Source: Dethiosulfatarculus sandiegensis
Lineage (GTDB): Bacteria > Desulfobacterota > Desulfarculia > Desulfarculales > Desulfarculaceae
Assembly (NCBI RefSeq): GCF_000931935.2
Contig: NZ_AZAC01000016.1
Span: forward strand, 1 to 64,000
Direction: 5' to 3'
DNA: 64,000 bases
A model generated the notes under the pieces. That model was not told where the DNA came from, made no database searches, and saw only the letters and a list, made by a program, of their open reading frames with translations. The translations under genes were made by a program, and so were the position numbers. Shown here one piece after another: positions 63,442 through 64,000 of the stretch; within the stretch, counting starts at the first letter, position 1; each line of letters starts with the position of its first letter.

Positions 63442-64000
63442 ATGTTGCGGCGTGTTAAAGGGCTTGTCACTATCACATTAGCCATCGGATTTTTCTTTTA
63501 CTGCACCAGCACGGCCATGGCTTTTGGTCACTATACTCCAGGTTCTCTTGGCCTTAATGCAGCCAGCCTGCCGCCTCCGGGTTTTCACTACACCATGTAC
63601 AATCTGATGTACACCGCCGACACCATGCTCGACGATAATGGTAATGATCTTGATCTGGACCTTGATCTCACCGTTTTCGCAAATGTTCACCAGTTCACCT
63701 ACATGACTGATTATAAGATTTTGGGAGCTGACTTTGGTTTTGATGTTTTGATTCCACTGGTTTACACCAGCATGGAAATGAAACGCCAGGGTGTGGATGA
63801 AGACAGCTTTAGCCTGGGTGATATATGCGTTGAGCCTTTTGTATTTGCCTGGCATACACCAAGGTGGGATGTGGCCTTGGCGTTTGGTTTCTACGCGCCC
63901 ACCGGCGAAAGTGATGAACCCTCATCACCAGGCGCCGGATACTGGAGCTTCATGGAGACCCTGGGAGCCACTTATTACTTTGATGAAGCCAGGACCTGGA
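63442..64000 (+). CDS. Outer-membrane transporter-like protein (SphA / phenol-pathway MetA type), N-terminal part
   Basis: 186 residues are present, and the gene runs off the right edge. A signal peptide (VTITLAIGFFFYCTSTAMAF) is followed by alternating beta segments with aromatic girdles: DLDLDLTVFANVHQFTYMTD, LIPLVYTSMEMKRQG and VALAFGFYAPTGESDEPSSP. The PTGES turn is a mark of the SphA-like family of transporters found in aromatic-degrading bacteria. The ATG at 63442 has GGGG upstream. Its position behind the corrinoid locus hints that it imports the methylated substrate; this is inference. Confidence 0.8.
   Translation, partial: MLRRVKGLVTITLAIGFFFYCTSTAMAFGHYTPGSLGLNAASLPPPGFHYTMYNLMYTADTMLDDNGNDLDLDLDLTVFANVHQFTYMTDYKILGADFGFDVLIPLVYTSMEMKRQGVDEDSFSLGDICVEPFVFAWHTPRWDVALAFGFYAPTGESDEPSSPGAGYWSFMETLGATYYFDEARTW

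Noticed and set aside
1-64000. tRNA or rRNA genes, sigma54 -24/-12 promoters and Fur boxes
   Set aside because: Intergenic regions were read for tRNA-like arms, GG-N10-GC promoters and 19-bp iron boxes; nothing met a reasonable standard.

Overview
The window looks like the chromosome of a strictly anaerobic, Gram-negative Desulfobacterota-type (deltaproteobacterial) bacterium. The evidence is the combination of a four-subunit 2-oxoacid:ferredoxin oxidoreductase, two corrinoid proteins with methyltransferase partners, a TRAP binding protein, URO-D-family methyltransferase-like enzymes, large multi-PAS hybrid histidine kinases, a TonB receptor and an RND/TolC efflux system. The genus cannot be fixed from sequence alone. 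No rRNA, tRNA, CRISPR array or phage module was seen. The only recognisable transposase is an IS256-family element cut by the left edge.

Layout. 1-482: end of an IS256-family element. 519-3388 (minus): TRAP binding protein, URO-D-like enzyme and GntR/FCD regulator. 4001-7234 (minus): a 1077-residue fusion of an ADP/ATP-carrier-like membrane domain, HEAT-like repeats and a cyclic-nucleotide-binding domain. 7403-13254 (minus): complete Dpp/Opp-type peptide (or nickel) ABC importer. 13776-16488 (plus): korABDC behind a near-consensus sigma70 promoter. 16571-18673 (minus): RpiR regulator and an acyl-CoA dehydrogenase-fold protein that lacks both known catalytic-base glutamates. 19058-29978 (plus): signalling block (multi-PAS hybrid kinase, CheW, chemoreceptor, periplasmic-binding-domain hybrid kinase). 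30106-35628: QueC-like PP-loop enzyme, REC-TPR protein, GIY-YIG protein, ABC-F ATPase. 35930-43444: FadR-like regulator, nitrilase, methyltransferase, TonB receptor, AraC regulator and sugar-nucleotide epimerase. 43719-46939: flavoprotein, AraC-GyrI regulator, QueG-like Fe-S protein, 3D-domain protein. 47571-50632: CBS protein, LarE and two uncharacterised proteins. 50810-50914: three tandem 38-bp hairpin repeats. 51367-57280: RND efflux operon. 57829-63109: divergent corrinoid C1-transfer locus. 63442-end: start of an outer-membrane transporter-like protein.

How the genes may work together. The locus at 57829-63109 has every protein class of a three-component corrinoid methyltransfer pathway: a substrate:corrinoid methyltransferase of the URO-D family, two corrinoid carriers, and a methyl-tetrahydrofolate:corrinoid methyltransferase. 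It also has a DUF1638 protein and a GntR/UTRA repressor. The divergent promoter carries two identical 13-bp direct repeats placed over the -35/-10 region. The methyl donor is unknown. The 37.9-42.1 kb block (AraC regulator, TonB receptor, methyltransferase) looks like an uptake module for a metallophore-like ligand. The RpiR-associated acyl-CoA dehydrogenase-fold protein has Arg85, Gln250 and Gly376 where the 3-sulfinopropionyl-CoA desulfinase has Arg84, Gln246 and Gly366. It is therefore more likely a lyase or desulfinase than a dehydrogenase.
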